Source: Hypoxylon rubiginosum (taxonomy: Eukaryota; Ascomycota; Sordariomycetes; Xylariales; Hypoxylaceae). Taken from it: 64,000 nt of DNA. The notes beneath the pieces are model-generated. The model was not told the origin of the DNA. It made no database searches and was given only the letters and a program-made list of their open reading frames with translations. Position 1 is the first letter of the stretch, and the number at the start of each line of letters is the position of its first letter. Shown piece by piece: positions 10,280 to 23,081 of this stretch. Made by a program: the position numbers and the translations under genes. Where the stretch lies: contig CADCXA010000065.1 in assembly GCA_902806565.1 (NCBI GenBank), positions 62,001 through 126,000 on the forward strand. Reading direction: 5' to 3'.

Positions 10280-11278
10280 AATATCCGAGGAAAAAAATAC
10301 AACTAGCGGTTTTCCCGACGGGTCTCACGTACCATATCCGATTGAAGAGAGCCCGGCAGCAATCGGGACTCTACTCTCCGTCACTATGGGATATACCTAT
10401 ACTACTAGTGGTGGTAAAATCCAACCATGGACTACAAGGGGCAAGGTTGTGATTATCTTCCGGTGTACTTCAAGCTATTGCCGAAGTAGCCAAGAGGGGC
10501 GGATAGATATCTAGTCACAAATTACAAATAATTTATACGGATAACATCGATCTAACGAGGGAATGTAATAATAGCAAGCTTTGAAGGCAAAGGTCATGAT
10601 ACGTCACGCGGGACGCTACTTGTAGCTTCAAGACACAGGATTGCCTGTAGACTATCAACAATGTTTGTGGCTAGGGAGGGCTTAAGAGCTTTACTACATG
10701 CAGCCTCTTGTCTTTCGTGGCTGAAATGCGGCGATCCACGGCTGAGGGGACCATTTATTCAGGTAATTTGACTTGACTAGGACGGTATATAGAGCTAAAG
10801 AATTGTTTACGTTACGAGGCAAGTTGCAGGCCGTCCACTCCGGCGTTGAAGAGCGGGGGCTATATTCGTTTGTACCGTATATATAGAGGCCATACATTCT
10901 ATTAGGTAACAGTGTCCAAGCAGCCTCTTCTTCTGGACCTCAACCACATCGCTTATAACTCCTGGTTACTTCACACATTACTTGATCGCCTTGGACTGTC
11001 ATGCGCCGAACTCTGTCCCTCGGGGCGGATCGTCGTACGTACGAGGTAGACAGAAGACAGAGAGTCAAACTGTCTACCTATACGTGCCAGATACAGACAC
11101 GTCTCAGACGGCTACACAAGTGTAGCGTAAGGCGTAGTGAGGTCGACAACAGGCTTCCATCCACCAAGTTCACCTTCCCGCCTTTCATACCTACCGGCAA
11201 GTACAAGCAAATGACCCTATCCCGACCCTTAGTTTACCACCTGCCTACCCAAGGTAATTACTAGCTTTCACGCAGATC
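10280..11278. other. Convergent intergenic region
   Basis: 3' flanks of the TLC gene and SLA1. No gene, tandem array or RNA gene recognised. A short palindrome CGTACGTACG lies near 11033. Confidence 0.55.
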
Positions 11279-14200
11279 TTAGAAGCCAAAAGGATTTTGC
11301 GGGGCTGTACGAGGTTAAGTCAGCTTATAACCACCACAACGTAGCAAAGGAGGAACAGCACTTACTCGCCTGTGCGAGGTTCGCACGACGCCCGGTTGGC
11401 TGGGGAACAATCTTATCTGTAACGCCAAAACGCACCGGCGGGGCCGGCCCGGTCTTCTGGGGTTGGAGAGGTGCTAGCGGAGCTTGAGAAGCCGGAGATG
11501 GCTGCTGAGCGGCATTGTTCATGTTGGGATTGAAACCTTGACCAAACCCACCGAAGCCCGTAGGCTGTGTTTGCAGCTGCGGTTGTAACGACGGCATGCC
11601 TGTTCGCTGAGGCTCCAGAGCAGGGGGTAGAAACGTGTTGATCCCGCTCTGCTGAGGAAATTGCTGGCCGGGTATAAAGCCCCCGGGAAATCCGGTAGGC
11701 TGGTTTTGAATGGGCGAAAATTGTTGAGGGCGAGGGTCTGAAAATGGGCTCTGCATCTGCGGAGCTCCAGTCATCTGGGGTTGCATGAATTGGCCCGCTC
11801 CAAAGCCCGGCTGCTGCTGTATGCCAGCACCCGTGTTGAACGGGATCATGCCCTGGCCCGTCGGCTGCGGCTGGAAGGATCCTATGTACTGCTGCTGCAT
11901 CCGTTGTTGGTTAAGATCATTCAGGCTTTGTCCTGATGGCGCGATGCCCGTCATCTGTGGCTGAAGTGGCGGAGGCGCGAACCCGCTAGGCTGCGCCGTC
12001 TGTGGTGCCGACAATGGCCGAGATGGCGGCGGCGGCGGCATCAGAGCGCCCTGATTGCCAGTTGCTTGAGGCGGGACTGGGCGTTGTCGATTACCGAGAC
12101 CGAGATTCAGAGGTTGAGCCGACACGGCCGGTCCCGTCACCCCTGGCACAATACCCGTCTGCTGTGGCCCCATGCCGGTGAAGAAAGACGGTGTCGCACC
12201 TTGAGGTTGAGGTTGAAGTTGCGCTTGCGGCGGTGGAGCTTGCGGTTGCGGCTGAGGTTGGAGCTGTGGCGGGGGCTGCTGAGCGACTGAGGGTGATACG
12301 GTAGCCGGTTGTGTCTTGATTGGCTCAAGTGGAGCTGTCAGTAGTGAAAGATCATGCATAGCTTGTGTTGGTGCCCGCTGAGACGAAGCAGGTGGTGTTG
12401 ACTTCGGCTCTGAAGTCGGAGCTGGCTTCACTTGGGGCTCCGGCCGCCTTGCCGGCTTCACATCCCAGGCGTCATCATCGAATCCATTATTGCTCGTCTC
12501 CGTTCCCTTCGGACGAGTAATAGCAGGCGAAGACACCTCTGAACTAGGAGCACTATTATCCTTCTGCTGGGAAAATGCTTTGGGGTCTATGCTGTCGCTT
12601 GTCTGAACAGCCGGTGCAGGACGACCCTTTCGAGTGTTGTTTCGGAGTGTCCCGCCGGGTCCCGAGAAGAGGCCACCGGCAGAGCCCTCACCTTCCTCTT
12701 CCCCAGTAAAACTAACGTTTCTCTTCTTACCATCACGACCAAATTTCTTGTCCAAGTAGCGCATGACCTTGATGATATCACCCTCTCGGAGGCCGAGGTT
12801 GCGTAGAACGCTGGCGTCTACGTCGGGCAAAACACTCTCGTCCATGGAATCTTTAGCAAACGCTTGAGCGTAACGCTCACAGAGGCCAACAGCGACGTCG
12901 CAGGATAAAAAGAACTGAAACCAATCGTAGTCTGGCTTCGCCGGTTCAACAGAGGCGCCAACCTTGCTGCTCGAACCCTCCCTGTTTGAATTTGCTTTTG
13001 CTGATTTGGCGCGCTTAACTTCGGACAGAGGCTTATCCTCGTCGAGAGAAATACCTACAACACGCTCGACGTATTCGATGTCTTCAATCGACATTTTGGC
13101 CACGGGTACCGCGATCTTGACGCCGTTCATCTTATGCAAGTTGATCTTTCCGTCTTTGAGCCCGAGGAACTGGGCTTCGACGCTGAAAGACTTAGATCGG
13201 TCCGTCCAAGTCCGTACCTTGGACGGGTCTGGTTCTGATGCCGCGATCAGCTCACATCTGTGCAAACATATTCGGATACTATAAAAAAATACTTACTTGG
13301 CTTGGAGGCGCCAGAGCGGCCGCCTTCTGATCGACCGTTTTCGCGTTTGTTTCGCTGTTGCCCAGAAATGTTACCACTATCTCTTGCTGACAAACTACTA
13401 TGCCTCTCGGGCAAACGCATTCCAGGCCCTACCTCTGCTCTCTGCTCTCTCTTGACGGCTTCCTTGGTCAAGCGCTGCTCCTCCAGTCGGTTTTGTGCCA
13501 CGGTCGACCTGCCCGCATTGATGCCCGCCGTCGATATCGATGTGATCGTCTCGGTGATTTCGATGTAACTGCTTGGAACGACACCCTCCTTCCCAGTCTT
13601 GAGGCGTCGGACTTGCCACCATTCTTCGCTCTTGCCGTCGTCGATAATCATGACTTCGTCTCCAACACTGACGGTAACCTCATCATCCCCTTGGGCCTCA
13701 AAGTCGTAGAGAATCTGTCCCCTCTTTTGGCCACCTTGGCCGGTCCCAGCCATGATAACCTCCCGTAGACCTTCGGCTCGAACTGCCCCGGACAACTCGC
13801 CGAGGGCGCTGACAATCTCCTCGGCGGTATCCTTGGCGCCGGCATGGAAATCTATACTTCTGCTTGGCCGAACGAGCTCTAGGAATACGTGCTTGCCCTC
13901 CCGAGAATAATGGGTCATCTTATCCGCGGTCCACTCTTGTGTTGGACCGTCCTGAGCATGCTCAGGGGCAATCAAGATAACCCCCGTTTTCAGATTGACA
14001 CCTAGCGTTGTCGGCATCTTCTTCTTCTTACCCATGATAGACACCATCTCATTTATGTTGTACAGGTGAAACCCGCCTGGCGCAATGCGGCTCGACTGGG
14101 GTGGGAGCTCATCGTCATAATCACGGCGGCTGGAAGACCGCTGTGGATGCACAGGCGCTGCAGACTGGTCATTTGACAGCGTTGACTGGGACCGTGGTCG

Positions 14201-14979
14201 TACGGGTAGAGCAGGACTTCGCTCTCCTTCGGATTCTTCTGATAGGTACTGCTGGCGAGGTGGAAGGACAACCGGCGGAGGCGTCGCCGCACGAGTAGAG
14301 CCCCTGCCTTGCATTACACCAGCCAAAGTAGCAGCCGGACCTGTCGGCGCAGCCGGGGCTGCCAAGGACCTTGCGGACGGGTTCCTATTCGGTAGTGGAG
14401 GACTCCGAGGTGCTTCTGATTCAGCCGGAGCAGCAGGTCGAGCAGGTAGCGACGGAGGCGCAGGCACCGACACCGGCAGCGACGACGGCTCGGATTCGGG
14501 TTCGGGTTCGGATCCGGGTTTCTGGTCGGCGGTGGCAGCGCCCATCTCAATATAATTCGCGGGGACGAAACCATAATCATCTTCGAATCCAACTAGAATC
14601 CAATCGGGGTCCGAAATGTCGAAAACCTGTAACTGGGCATCTTCGGGAAAGGATAATTCTTCGTCGGTCTGTCGAGTGTATTCGTATAAAGAGCGGGCCT
14701 GGCTCACAGGTTGCGCCTACAAAATATTAGTAGACCATTCGCGAACGACTGACAAGGTCGCTCGTAGTACTGTGTACGCACCTCTTCTATGTAGTTATTA
14801 GGTATCAAGCCAACCGGTTCGTCTTCCTCGTCGGCGCCGGCCTTCTTTTTAGCTTTCCACCAGTCATCGTCGTGGCTTTTTTCTAAGACATAGAGAATGT
14901 CACCCTCGGTTATGGAAAGCTCCCCTTCCGACTGAGGCGCATAATCGTATATGGCCTTATATACACCTAAAAATCCCAT
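11279..14979 (-). CDS. SLA1: Actin cytoskeleton-regulatory complex protein SLA1
   Basis: Endocytic adaptor at cortical actin patches; it binds cargo and clathrin and restrains Las17/WASP. Minus-strand exons are 14782-14979, 13297-14716, 11366-13234 and 11279-11304, giving 1,170 residues. Domains in order: SH3-1 (about 4-66, ALYDY-like AIYDYAPQ...WWKAKKK), SH3-2 (about 70-128, SLYEYTRQ), SH3-3 (about 396-455, ILYDFEAQGDDE...EWWQVRR), SHD1 (about 545-605, TWTDRSKSFSVEAQFLG, the NPFxD-binding domain), and an SHD2/SAM-like domain (about 640-705, YDWFQFFLSCDV). The long Pro/Gln tail carries about ten QxTG repeats (PQQTG, PQMTG, PQPTG), like the Ark1/Prk1 phosphorylation repeats of yeast. The last 26-nt exon restores the conserved ending TPQNPFGF. 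The third intron acceptor was placed at 13235-13237, because the nearer AG meets a stop and only this one gives KPDPSKVRTW. Confidence 0.95.
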
Positions 14980-15932
14980 TATGGGCTAGAGAAAAAGAAA
15001 ACAAGGGAGCGACGGAGGGGCCGAAGGGGTCGTCGGATGGAAGCGTGCAATAGAGAGATCCGCTGTTGGAGGGAGGGGGGGGGTTTGTCCAGCAGGGGCG
15101 TAGACGAGTTCAGTTCCGAGGGTGCGAGGCGGTCGCGCGGAAGAGGAAGGCGATCGGAAAAGACGAGGCTGGTCGAGGCTATGACAGAAGGCACCGGGTT
15201 CTTAAAGGATCTGTTAAGTTCTCATAAGGGGAAGAGAAAGAGAAAGGGATAAAGTACGTTCGAGAGGCTCTCGCTTTAGATCGTAATTAGATGTAGACGG
15301 AAAGATGTAGCAGGGTTCACAACAAGAACGATAGGAGACTCCCAGGGACTTGTCACCGTTGCAGGGTCGCCATACGCAAGCATGTTACGAACAGTCCGAA
15401 ACAGTGTTGCTCCAGACGCAACGTGCGGTTTAATGGTTTAATGGAGTAGCTCCAAATCGATAGAGAAAACACACGAGAGTAAACAGGTAGGGGGAGGATG
15501 GTTGGTGTGGTTGGTGGTTGAATAATAAGTAAAATAACCACGTGAAGCAGCCCGTCAGGATCACAACCTAGGAATCGTAACCGGACTGAAGTACGAAGTA
15601 ATAGTTAGGAGCCCAAATTACTAAAACACCGAAATGCAACTAAGCTATGTACCTACATATATAGGTAAGTGACGCTACTTCGTACGTACCTGGTTAATAC
15701 ATGCATGTACATATGTATCTTTTATCAAGTAAATGCATACATATGTATGTATTTAATATCTATTCTTCTATTAGCATACCCACGTATATATGTATACCTT
15801 TTGCTCACATGTAAATTCACGAGTCTATTCAATATCTATATCTATATTTGCGAGATATCCATATATTCGCCCCTTCACCCTCTTCTACGCTTAGGCTACT
15901 CGTACACCCAAGCGCAATACTTCCTATCTATT
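14980..15932. other. Intergenic region between SLA1 promoter and AMP deaminase 3' end
   Basis: SLA1 leader and promoter (purine-rich near 14990-15250), then AT-rich spacer with TACATATGTA palindromes near 15650-15800. No gene recognised. Confidence 0.55.
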
Positions 15933-18900
15933 TTATCCCGTGTCCTCTTCCCCATTGCCCTTTTTAGAAGCACCACGAGCTGATGCTGCATCCTCACCGT
16001 CTAGTACGGAGCTGCGCTGCCTACTGCTACGCCTCGAAGCCCTCGCGACCGCAACAAGACCTGGGACATACCTGGGCTCGTGCCCAGAGAGATGCATCTC
16101 ACGAAGGTTCTCGTCGAGATGATGGTTACTGGCTTCGGCTTGCGACCCTGAGCGCGGTAGCCGGCCTTCTGCGCCCGCCACATGAAAGTTCCCATGAGAC
16201 CTAGAATCCACCGTCATCTCGCTACCTAGATTCATCTTGACCGACGAATTTGGCGATTGCGCAGCCGCTGGATGGTGCTCTAACACTTCGTCCAATTCGG
16301 TCGAAGTATAGCTCGAGATCCTACCCAACAAGTTAGCGCTCCATGGTAATATGAGCCCGACCATGCGCTACTTACATGCGGTGTTCTTCAACCCAGGTAT
16401 GATATCTGAACTCCTCTCTTCGGTCCGGTACGTTGGTCTTCGCCATCTTATTTCCCTCCTTTCCCGGCAGGTTGAATTTCTCCCCCAGCCACTGCTGCTT
16501 GATAGAATATTCGTAACCACTCTGCCTGACCGAATTCTTGGCCAGCTCACACATATCTACTGGGCTTAGTTTGTAAATCTGCGCTGCTACGGCGTATTCC
16601 TCCATCAGCGGTTCCTTGGTAAACGCGAATTGGAGAGGGTCGTCTGTAGAGAGCGACACGTTCAAACCGCGTCTAAAGTACTGGTGGAACGGGTTCCGCT
16701 CATAGGCTAGGAAGAGTGCGTTGTTGCTGAGCGGCGACATGGCGATACCGATTTGCTCGAGGTAGAATATATACTGCAGGAGAGGAACCTTCCTCAGAAG
16801 CAAGCCGTGGCTAATGCTGTGACTGCACAATAGAGCAACAGCCAAATGCTCACTATCGCCGGCTTCTCCGCAGTGCGGCCGAAGTAGGAACGTGTTAAAG
16901 CCGCGTTGGCGACGCCAGAAGTTGAGTGAAGTCATATTGGCAAACAGGTAGTAGATCCAGTAGCTATATGGGGGGTTCTGTTTCGAATCCCACTCCTTTG
17001 GCACGGGAAACTTCTTGTAAAGCCGTCGCTCAACTTTGCTCTCGTCATCCACACTGTCAAAGCCAATAACGCGCTGCAGGAATATGTGAAGCTTCGGATG
17101 GCTGTCTGGGTTCTTGGTCACTTCGAACAGCGGCTGGAAGACGTTCTTTACGACTTGTTCGAAGGACTCCATCAAGCCAGTGGCCTTAAAGACGTCATAT
17201 AGTCGAGGAATTTGTATGAGCCAACGAACATTATGGGAAAATAGCTTGTTGTCGACTACCCAGGCAGCAAGCTTGTCCCATTCATCCGGGGATCTGCCGT
17301 AAATCGAGATTCGCCATTCTACCATTTGGTACTTACTGGACTCGAGGTCGGATATGACCTCTTTGGTAATCTCTGCTAGGTAGCGACCGTTGACGAAGTT
17401 GTCCGTCTTGAGGAATATAGTTCGCAGTCGTGATTCGCCAATAGGGTTATACTTGAGGTTGAACTTATCGAAGCGATGGAACGAGTCGGTGTGTGCCTGT
17501 ATCAAGGTCAACCTCCACCATTTGCGCGGAAAGAATGAATGAATGCAACGGGGAACTATCAGCTCACATGCATATCCAGAGTATCGATACTTAGATCATA
17601 TGCGGTCAAGTTGATACTTTCAAATACTTCTCTAAGAGTGAGGTTCCTACCATCCCTGAATAGGACGTATTCGTCTGGACATTTCTTCATCTTGCTCTTG
17701 ATGAACCGCAATAGGTGTTTCTGGTTCATGCAAGCAGAATGATGAACATGCGTATCGACTTTTCTGACGTTATAGAAGTCCCGATGAGGGACCTTCTTGG
17801 AATCTGCTGTCTCTTGGTACTCGTTCAAGAGGACGTACAGATTGAACTTGCCCTCCAAATATTGAAGTCGCCGAAAAGCAAAGCTCTTGCTTGGTCCGTC
17901 CGACGAGGTGGAGAGAATCTCCTCAAGGTCCATGTAAAAATCCTTGATCGTCGGGACGCCCACTACTGGTGTATTGGCTTTATCGGCAGCCTCGTTCTCG
18001 AACACTTGGTATACACCATTTTCATCGAGGCGAAAGGCAAATTCACTCACTGGGGGGAAAGGCAATAGATCCGCTATGTCGAAATCCTCTCCGATATCAT
18101 GACCGGGCTTGCGTTTCCTAGGTGTTCTCCTATGCAGGGCATCCGTAGTAGTGCCTCCGACATCACCAGGGCGCTGCGCTCCAGCTTGGGCTGGCAAGAC
18201 GGTACTGTTACTCAAGCTATTATTCCCAGTATTCACACCATGGCTGTCCTGATTTGCATGGGGCCCAACCCAGGCGGGCTCAGGCGGCGGAGGATAGATA
18301 TCCCAGCTAGGATCGTCCTTGGGGTTGTCACCGTCTCGCTGTAGAGATAGGCGAATGTACCTGTGACGGATTTCGAGAATCTTCTGTATATTCTGGAAAA
18401 TGGTACCTAGCTCCGCCGTGATGTGAGGATCGTTACTATCGACACCGGTGGCGATATTAGATGACCCCCCCTCGGGTAGCCCCATATCAGGTTGCAGACT
18501 CATTTCGGGGCGTTCTTGAGGCGTATCAGTAGGTGGGTGACTAGTTGGTCGAGAACCAACATAGCCCCCAAGGGAGGGCCGTGTAGCGGTCCGGGGGGCG
18601 GCGTCAAGACCGCGAGGAGCGGTGGAGGATCCGGCAATGTGGGGGAAGTTATAGCTTTGTGCGGCTGGGAGCGGAAAGGGGGAGCCCGAATTGGAGCCCA
18701 AGTAGCTAGAGTTTGGGTGAGGATGAGCAGCCGAAGTCTCGTTAGCTGACTTCGCAGCCGTTAGGGTTACTGATGCTACGGGACTGCCGTGAGGCGTGAT
18801 CTGGGACTGGCTCCAGTTGCTCCCTTCCGTCTTCAGCTGATCTAGCTGGCTTCTCTGATAGAAGAGTTTGGCATCAGTCTGGGTCATTTGACGTTCCGCT

Positions 18901-19268
18901 ACAGCGTCGTGGAACGTGGTTTTCCTAGGACGATCTCGCAGCAGCATGCCGTCTTCCAGCAAGGGGGAGGAGATATCCTCTTGGTTCCCAGAAGCATCCC
19001 GCCTCGTCCTGCTGTCCTGGCTGTGCGATCGGGAACGGTGCTCTGGACCGTCAGACTCCGAGTCGCTCCCTATGTGTGCGGGAGCATCAGAACCATCGGA
19101 GTCGTAATCGAGGGGCTGGCGAGCTGCCGGTATACTGGGTGATTTTGGATGAAAGCTTGCTGTGCCAGCTTTGTTAGCTAGCGTTCTATGATGGTTTTCT
19201 ACTTTAGATGGTATGCTAGAGTAGTAAGGGATACGTTAAGTAAGTTGGGCAGCCAACTCACAAGACAT
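15933..19268 (-). CDS. AMD1: AMP deaminase
   Basis: Hydrolyses AMP to IMP and ammonia, controlling the adenylate pool. Minus-strand exons are 19262-19268, 17568-19159, 16376-17496 and 15933-16320, giving 1,035 residues. The N-terminal 270 residues are low in order (Ser/Pro/His). The catalytic amidohydrolase barrel begins near 380. Zinc ligands lie in [20 protein letters not shown] (about 470). [36 protein letters not shown] and the signature [10 protein letters not shown] (about 816-825) are present. The tail after residue about 907 is a fungal extension. The start is a 7-nt coding exon (ATGTCTT) with a perfect GTGAGT donor joined to a CAG acceptor, giving MSSSFHPKSP. Without it the main frame meets a stop upstream and has no suitable conserved ATG. 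The final intron joins HRM to [10 protein letters not shown]. Confidence 0.95.
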
Positions 19269-20242
19269 TGTCAAGAATGTGGACAAAATAAGCAGTGACC
19301 CCGATGTCGCTTCGGGTCTCTAGATTCCTGACGTCTGGATGCCAGACCAGGAACAGCAGGTCTATAGTATTTTGCAAGAAGGGAGGTTCCAAGCTGTGCA
19401 ATTGGCGGCAGATATAGGATTTTCTAAGGGCAGCCCGTTCATGTCTTCATACGTAGCACGGGTGGAAAATGAGTGATCCACGTAAGATGTTGTTTATAGG
19501 TAGGATTTCAAACATCTGCCGTCACGATGTGATAGCTACATAGATGTACTTTACCGAATGATTCATACCTAAGGTATGTATCTATATGTATGGTATGAGA
19601 GACCGGATGCACAGGCCCGACTTGCACATTTTTTCGAGAGGAAAAAAAAAAAAAGAGGTGCTGAATGTACCTCCAAGCTACCTGACGCATGCAAAGTAAG
19701 CATGAGAGCGTACCTTAGGTACCTAGTCTGCTAGTTCAAGATTCGTTCAATTACCTGTTACGTAGGTGCATGATAAGGCGGTAGTTGGGTGGGTCGCATA
19801 CAGCCATGAGATAAGGTAGTATTGATAACCTTATCGATGGAGGGGAAGGAGGGGCAAAGCTACATACCTAGGTACATATACCTACATACATATAGTATTG
19901 CATATATGCACTACATATAGGTGTGTATATAGGCCATTTCAATAAATATGACTCTACATAATGTTGTGTAAAGCCCCTGAATACATAATACTCAGATACT
20001 AAAAAGATACGTAACGTAGAAGAGGCCTACCTACTACTAACCTAGTATCAGTGAGCTGGTATCGTTGAGGGCTAACGAAGCACCTAACACTTCCTGTCAC
20101 AGAGATAAGTAGGCAAATACCGGACGCATGCGCGTGAAGAATAAATATGCCTATCGCACCGTCGTGGCAATATCTTATATTGACAGATCTACAGAAGGGG
20201 TAGGCAGCGAACGGTACCACATCTCAAAATATCCCAGCTGAC
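19269..20242. other. Intergenic region, AMP deaminase promoter
   Basis: AMP deaminase promoter side, then spacer with A14 run near 19647 and TACCTAGGTA-like words near 19715 and 19866. No gene recognised. Confidence 0.55.
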
Positions 20243-21751
20243 TTATCCTGCTTTCCCGCTGCCTGCTTTCCCCTTGGGGGCTGACTTGTTCCTGGAATCC
20301 AACGAGTACAGACCACCTGCGGAAAAAACCACAATGGCTCCTATCAGGGTCCCAGTAGCCAAGCGATTCCCGAAAAGCCATATACTCAGCAGCAGGCTCA
20401 CCAGCTTGCGAATGTTCAGCACGATTGTGACCGTCAGCGCAGAAGATGCAGCCGCCAGAAGATTAACACCGCGGATGCAGGCGTATTGGGTTAAGACGTT
20501 AGTTGCCAGGTAAGCAACCTGGCTGGGGATGTAGATTCCCTCAATCTTTTGCTGCACGCCGGCTGGTATAGACGTGAGGTTCGCCTGTCCGGCTACCGCT
20601 GGGAGTGCAAGCGGCTTGCTATTGGCCAAACGCATGAATTGGCTGACCAGAGACCGCGAGAATGGCAGGAAGAGTGGCAACGAGAGCAAGTGAGAATAGA
20701 ATAGGTTCTCTTTCCAGTGCGGCCCGTATTTCCGATATGTCTCCTCGGTATATAGTCCCATAATGGCCGACAGAACCTGTGCTACTAAGAGCACAGCGAG
20801 GCCAGTGCTAAATTTAGGCACAGGGCCCTCAACGTCTTCAGTGGTCGTTTCCTTAACGACAGTCAGTTACAGGCGCTCCAGGGTAGAGGGGAGACGACTC
20901 ATGCCTTGGACTGGGAATCCGACCACGCGGCGGTGACAACGCCAACTGTAAGCAGGAGGACAGCAACGACCTGGATACGAGAATATCTTTTCCCGTACAA
21001 GCTTCCTGCCATCATCGTTGTGATGCTACCGCCAGATCGTAGGATGATGTGAACCGGCACGGATATATCGTAGCTAAAGGCATGGTTATTCAGCACGTTG
21101 ATGCTGAAGAAAAGTACAATATTGATCAGCCAGCGACGGATTGGTACTCGATTCGGCTTGACGAAGAAGGGCGGGCGTGTCCAATCGAACTGCGAGATGT
21201 AGCCCGTGACGGCAACGAAGAGGAATTGCACAAAAGTGAGCAAGGTTCCTACCGAAAAGCATCGTAAGCCATTACTTTCGTTTCAGGTAGAGTCTTGTAG
21301 CGTAGTTACCATACCACTTGCAGGTTCAACCCTGGCGGTACCATCATTAGCCGTGAACACGGGTGAGAATTCGAATGCAACTTGCAGGAGCTTACTTGAT
21401 GATAGCTTCGAGGGCAAAGACCTGCGTAGTTCGGTACGGATTAGTGACTCATTCTGGAGACGAACGCTCGGGACTTTCGTGCTGTCTCACGTTGGAGCAA
21501 CAGCCGCCAAATATGAGGCCGAGCATGGCCCCAACAGCTAGCCATTGCGGGATGGTCTCGATGAATATACGACCGGCGAGTCCCATGAGCTTGGAAAAGG
21601 TCGGGCGCTGGTCATCTATGCCGTACAACTCGGCCTTCTCAAGGGAAGGGCCGGCATTGATGACCTTGGGCGTCACGGCGGTGCCATTTCGGGAAGCAGC
21701 GTGCGATTCGCGCAGGGTCTGGCGTCTTCGGGGGACCGAACGGCTCGTCAT
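20243..21751 (-). CDS. YEA4: UDP-N-acetylglucosamine transporter, YEA4/SLC35B4 type
   Basis: Nucleotide-sugar antiporter of the UAA family, expected in ER or Golgi membranes, supplying UDP-GlcNAc for chitin and glycan synthesis. Minus-strand exons are 21491-21751, 21396-21421, 21315-21331, 20905-21248 and 20243-20851, giving 418 residues. The conserved start of the membrane core reads GLIFGGCCSN, VFALEAIIK, VEPASG, TLLTFVQFLFVA across three joins. This is the family motif and it forces the 26-nt and 17-nt micro-exons. Ten or so hydrophobic segments follow, with PVHIILRSGGSITTMM and the C-terminal GTLIGAIVVFSAGGLYSLDS. The fourth intron (20852-20904) uses a GC donor: the frame otherwise stops two codons later, and the TAAG acceptor restores KETTTEDVEGPVPKF. 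Start is the ATG giving MTSRSVPRR. Substrate preference is inferred from subfamily. Confidence 0.9.
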
Positions 21752-23081
21752 CGAATCTAAGGACGCGGACGGGAGGGATAGAAGAGATGCTGACGGCAAA
21801 AATGTGGTGTTTCTAAGCTTGCGACAACCTGTCAGTTCCCGGCTATTTAGATGGAGCTAAGCTCGTGTAAGGGCCGAAGAACACGGAGCACGGAGCACAG
21901 AGCACAGAGCAACAGAGCAACAGAGCACAGAGCCAGAGCTGACAGAGCAAGAAGCGCAAAAGTGCAAGGGAGAAAGATATGGATTAGGTACATGTATCAT
22001 ACCAAGAGCGGGATAAATTATCCGCTATTACGGCGATTCCTTGCATCTATTTGACGGGCTGCCTTCAGAAACAATCGAACATGTGGTTTGGGTTGTTGTT
22101 ATTATTTTGCCTCGCCGAATGGTTGTTTTGGACTTGACAGGTAATCATTTCTCATATTTATCATATTCGGATCATAATCTGACAGGGCTGGAAAGAGTCC
22201 TACCTGCCAGCTGCCTGTCTTGCCAGTCCTGCCTGTGCGGCTAAGCCTTTTTTTAAGCCGGCCCCTTGTCCGAACTAGGTACAGGCTCAGGTAGAGCCCA
22301 CTTATTGCCCTCTCGTATATGTAGGTACGGCATATCATACATCGAATATTCTCGGCACATGCATACATATAACTACCTATATATGCATGCAAGTAGACGT
22401 GCTAGACACATACCCATGATATGATGGTAAGAGTAAAGGGGCTATCACAACCAACCACTAGCTACATCATGCTCAACTCGACGTCGCCTAGTCGTTGTTT
22501 TCTTCTTCTTCGGGTACATAAATGTACTATGAGCTTTACGCCGGTCCATCGGTAAATATTCACAACAACTTTCTGACGCCACGGTTATTGTATGCTTCAG
22601 ATCTCATTTGTCTTGTGCCCTATATCCTGGGCCTTTAGTCCGCCTTGTAGAGTCTATGTCATGATATTGGGCCCCCCATGTCTGCCGACCCAGAAACAAT
22701 GGACTCCCTGTGGGTTTCCACTGCTGAATGACCATGCTTCTAACCTTCCCATCATGGCTCACTTAAGATCCCAGCTGCCCCCAACTAACTAGGTCTGGGG
22801 TAAAACCAGCCTCCACCCATGCGTCTTTCGTGTCGTGAACCCAGCGTTTCTCATTTACAAGGCGTCAGCTTCCGTGAGCAACTCGGCAGCCCTTGCCACA
22901 GATACTATGGACAGGAGCCTGCGCCTCCAAAGGACCGTTGAAACATCAAGGAGAACTGCTGGCTGTGTGACGTAAACCTAGACTAGCCCGACCCCGGATA
23001 TCCGAGTTGGGAGGTCCTTTCGCAGATTGGAAGACCGGCTGCGAATCGCCCGGTTGCTACCCGTGGGCGCTGTTATGCGCC
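21752..23081. other. Intergenic region between YEA4 promoter and CDC55 3' end
   Basis: Begins with the YEA4 leader and a degenerate GAGCACA repeat, then AT-rich sequence with TACATGTA words. The part from 22560 to 23050 is less repetitive but has no convincing coding frame. Confidence 0.55.
21881..21950. repeat. Degenerate GAGCACA/GAGCAACA tandem repeat
   Basis: About eight 7- to 8-bp units of the forms CGGAGCA, CAGAGCA and ACAGAGCA in a row. Confidence 0.85.
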
